From an uncultured Clostridia bacterium (GTDB lineage Bacteria; Bacillota; Clostridia; Christensenellales; CAG-138), in NCBI GenBank assembly GCA_905235205.1, contig CAJOKM010000006.1:1-32353 (forward strand): DNA of 32,353 nucleotides. The letters are read 5' to 3'. This document shows, piece after piece, positions 30,908 through 32,353 of the stretch. Position numbers and translations under genes: made by a program. The notes beneath the pieces were generated by a model. That model worked only from the letters and a program-made list of their open reading frames with translations, searched no databases and was not told the origin of the DNA. Every line of letters begins with the position of its first letter. Positions within the stretch are counted from its first letter, which is position 1.

Positions 30908-31840
30908 TTATTTCTTCTCCTTGCTGCGCTTGTCGTTGATCGTCTGCATCTCGGCGGCGGTGATCTTTTGTACGCTGTTCTCCTTTGCCCATGCGACACA
31001 GCCGCGCAAAACCGTCGGCAGGAAGATGCGCGGAACGTTCACGATCATTTCCAGCGCGTCGTCGGTAAACTGCACCGTGGGATCGATGCGGTCTGCGGCG
31101 TAGCGCACGGACGCGAGCGTCGTCTTGCGCACGGGCAACAGCTCCGCGATCATGCCCCGATGCTTGTGATACCAGAAGTTCTTGGAATCGCGATAGCCGT
31201 AATCGACGGGGCAGGGCGGAAAATCGCGTCCTTTAACGCCGTTCACGATCGAATGGTAGTATTTTTCCTTCATCAGGATGTTGTCGACCTTCAGAATGAA
31301 ATGCGCGCCGTACGGGCTTGTAATGCCGTTGAAATCGTGGTATTTCGGAAGCGCGTAGTGATCCTCGCCTTCGGGCAGGGGACCGTCGTCCTGCGCGTTG
31401 TCGAGCGCATCCACCCACGTGCATTCGAGCACCTGGAACGATTCCTCCACGATCTTCGGGTACGCGCCGTTCGGGTCGTTTTCCGCGCGCAGACCGTCTA
31501 CAAGCGTCATGTTGAAGTCTTTCATTTTCTCCGCGGTCGTGTCCCCGGGCCAGCCGAGCCGCACGGCTTCCTTGAAGTATTTGCGATCGTCGGGGAAGAA
31601 GTTGATCGCGCACTTCTTGCGTTTAATGAGGTTCTGCGCCGTGTTCGACGAGTTGCGGCAGCTAAGGAGCATCGCGTAGAAATCCTTGCCCGCCACGTAG
31701 TACGGCTGCACAAGCGAGTACGCGCCGCAGTTGGTCTGTCCGTCGTCACTGAGCGTGCTCACCAGCACGGCGGGCATCGGGAAGAACAGCGACGTCTGAT
31801 AGAAATTGTCCACGATCCGCAGGTTTTTGAATGCGTCCAT
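30908..31840 (-). CDS. Flavin reductase-like protein with C-terminal PCP_red-type domain
   Basis: The 310-residue protein has an N-terminal flavin-reductase-like fold (MDAFKNLRIVDNFYQTSLFF, then VLVSTLSDDGQTNCGAYSLV and FYAMLLSCRNSSNTAQNLI), where the family binds FMN. From about residue 250 a second short domain follows (FTDDALEMIVNVPRIFLPTV, then LRGCVAWAKENSVQKIT), resembling the PCP_red domain found at the end of protochlorophyllide and nitrogenase-like reductases and in some anaerobe flavoproteins. The protein should be soluble; electron donor and substrate are unknown. ATG 31840 has GGAGG six bases upstream, preferred over the ATG at 31855. It is monocistronic with its own promoter and terminator. 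Confidence 0.85.
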   Translation of the reverse strand: MDAFKNLRIVDNFYQTSLFFPMPAVLVSTLSDDGQTNCGAYSLVQPYYVAGKDFYAMLLSCRNSSNTAQNLIKRKKCAINFFPDDRKYFKEAVRLGWPGDTTAEKMKDFNMTLVDGLRAENDPNGAYPKIVEESFQVLECTWVDALDNAQDDGPLPEGEDHYALPKYHDFNGITSPYGAHFILKVDNILMKEKYYHSIVNGVKGRDFPPCPVDYGYRDSKNFWYHKHRGMIAELLPVRKTTLASVRYAADRIDPTVQFTDDALEMIVNVPRIFLPTVLRGCVAWAKENSVQKITAAEMQTINDKRSKEKK

Positions 31841-31873
31841 AACGATCCTCCGCATGAGTGATTCTTTTTGATC

Positions 31874-31902
31874 ATTTTATCACAAGCGCTTTCGATTTGC
31901 AA
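31874..31902 (-). promoter_or_regulatory. Promoter of the flavin reductase-like gene
   Basis: On the minus strand TTGCAA (31902-31897) and TAAAAT (31879-31874) are 17 bp apart. TGA directly before the -10 makes it an extended -10 element. The gene starts about 33 bases downstream. Confidence 0.72.
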
Positions 31903-32120
31903 AGGCCGGACGTCTATCCGCCGTAAACAGACAATGTACGCGCGGGCGCGTTTGCAGAATATGCCGTGCTATTTCGCCGTTTTGGCGGAAATAGACCGCC
32001 CGGTTCCGACAAAACATCCCTGGTACATAACAGCGATGTGCGGTATGATGAAGCCGTAAGAAAGAGGTGGGGCAACCCACCGGACACCAAAGAGTCGGGG
32101 ATACGAAGGGAGAGAGAAAC
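31903..32120. other. Intergenic region with two hairpins
   Basis: This divergent gap shows CTATTTC-GCC / GGC-G-GAAATAG with one bulge (31969-31994) and a perfect GGTGGG-GCAA-CCCACC stem with GNRA-type loop (32066-32081) in the leader of the following gene. TATGAT at 32043-32048 may be a -10 for that gene, but no good -35 is found. No further gene is seen. Confidence 0.5.
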
Positions 32121-32353
32121 ATGTATTTACCCATCGGAACATCATTGTTTACATTTGAGCTCATGCACTGGAAGAACAGGGAGATCGAAAAGGAGCTCAA
32201 TACCGGGCACGCGGAAGCCGAAAATGTCGGACGGTTCTGGCTTGCAAAGAGCAAAAAGACGCCGAACGAGTATTATGATACGAAAGACGCCGCTGTGCAG
32301 GCGAATGAAACCGGTTCCGCGCCGAAACGTATTGAGGTGACGGCGAAAACCCT
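32121..32353 (+). CDS. Unknown protein, 3' truncated by the window end
   Basis: The frame is open from ATG 32121 to the end of the window, giving 77 complete codons. It begins MYLPIGTSLFTFELMHWKNR, continues with a charged part (EIEKELNTGHAEAENV) and ends in KRIEVTAKT. GAAGGGAGAG precedes the ATG at good distance, supporting this start. There is no signal peptide and no clear membrane helix in the visible part. I do not recognise a family; the remaining part would be needed. The leader has a tight GCAA-loop hairpin. Confidence 0.65.
   Translation, partial: MYLPIGTSLFTFELMHWKNREIEKELNTGHAEAENVGRFWLAKSKKTPNEYYDTKDAAVQANETGSAPKRIEVTAKT

Overview
The window looks like a chromosomal segment of a fairly GC-rich member of the Clostridia, probably an uncultured gut- or rumen-type anaerobe. 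Evidence for this is lineage-typical gene content: long-form hibernation factor, four-cysteine L33, a RibU-like ECF S component, a PadR plus DUF1700-like membrane-protein locus, an M3 oligoendopeptidase, a full Opp/Dpp importer, strong Shine-Dalgarno sites and consensus sigma-A promoters with mostly 17-bp spacers. The assignment is inferred from family knowledge; no species can be named. No tRNA, rRNA, CRISPR array, transposase or phage gene was seen.

Layout. 1-1717: the end of a TrmH/SpoU rRNA methyltransferase and a P-loop plus CYTH-like protein. 1784-4883 (minus): an operon of two MFS transporters and three very small membrane proteins, read from a promoter at 4937-4965. 5243-5875: an orphan four-helix membrane protein. 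5932-14445: a peptide-importer operon (binding lipoprotein, two permeases, two ATPases, a small membrane protein) with a perfect consensus promoter, an intercistronic hairpin and a terminator. The second permease carries a very large repeat-containing insertion. 14517-17568: rpmG, an enlarged secE, nusG, a long structured leader, rplK and rplA.

17586-19368: an M3 oligoendopeptidase with its own promoter and terminator, which could process peptides brought in by the importer. 19412-20465: a RibU-like riboflavin S component with an extra C-terminal part. 20467-23348: an odd unit of lysR, a lipoprotein cyclophilin and a frameshift-free prfB. 23407-24145: an orphan membrane protein and a two-way terminator shared with hpf, which reads the other way. 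24679-26103: a structure-rich stretch with nested inverted repeats, two small divergent genes and a 30-bp direct repeat flanking several palindromes. 26104-28878: secA. 28913-30840 (minus): padR and two membrane proteins with related N-terminal domains. 30908-31902 (minus): a flavin reductase-like protein. 32121 to the end: the start of an unrecognised gene.

The most unusual signals are four. (i) The second Opp permease has about 435 residues inserted between its first helix and the transport domain, containing six copies of a motif with a period near 65 residues. (ii) SecE has four extra predicted membrane helices and an acidic tail. (iii) A dispersed palindromic element occurs at 16203-16235 and, in the opposite orientation, at 25950-25982; three stem pairs differ in a compensatory way. 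(iv) The promoter-proximal region of secA holds a 30-bp direct repeat around a cluster of hairpins.
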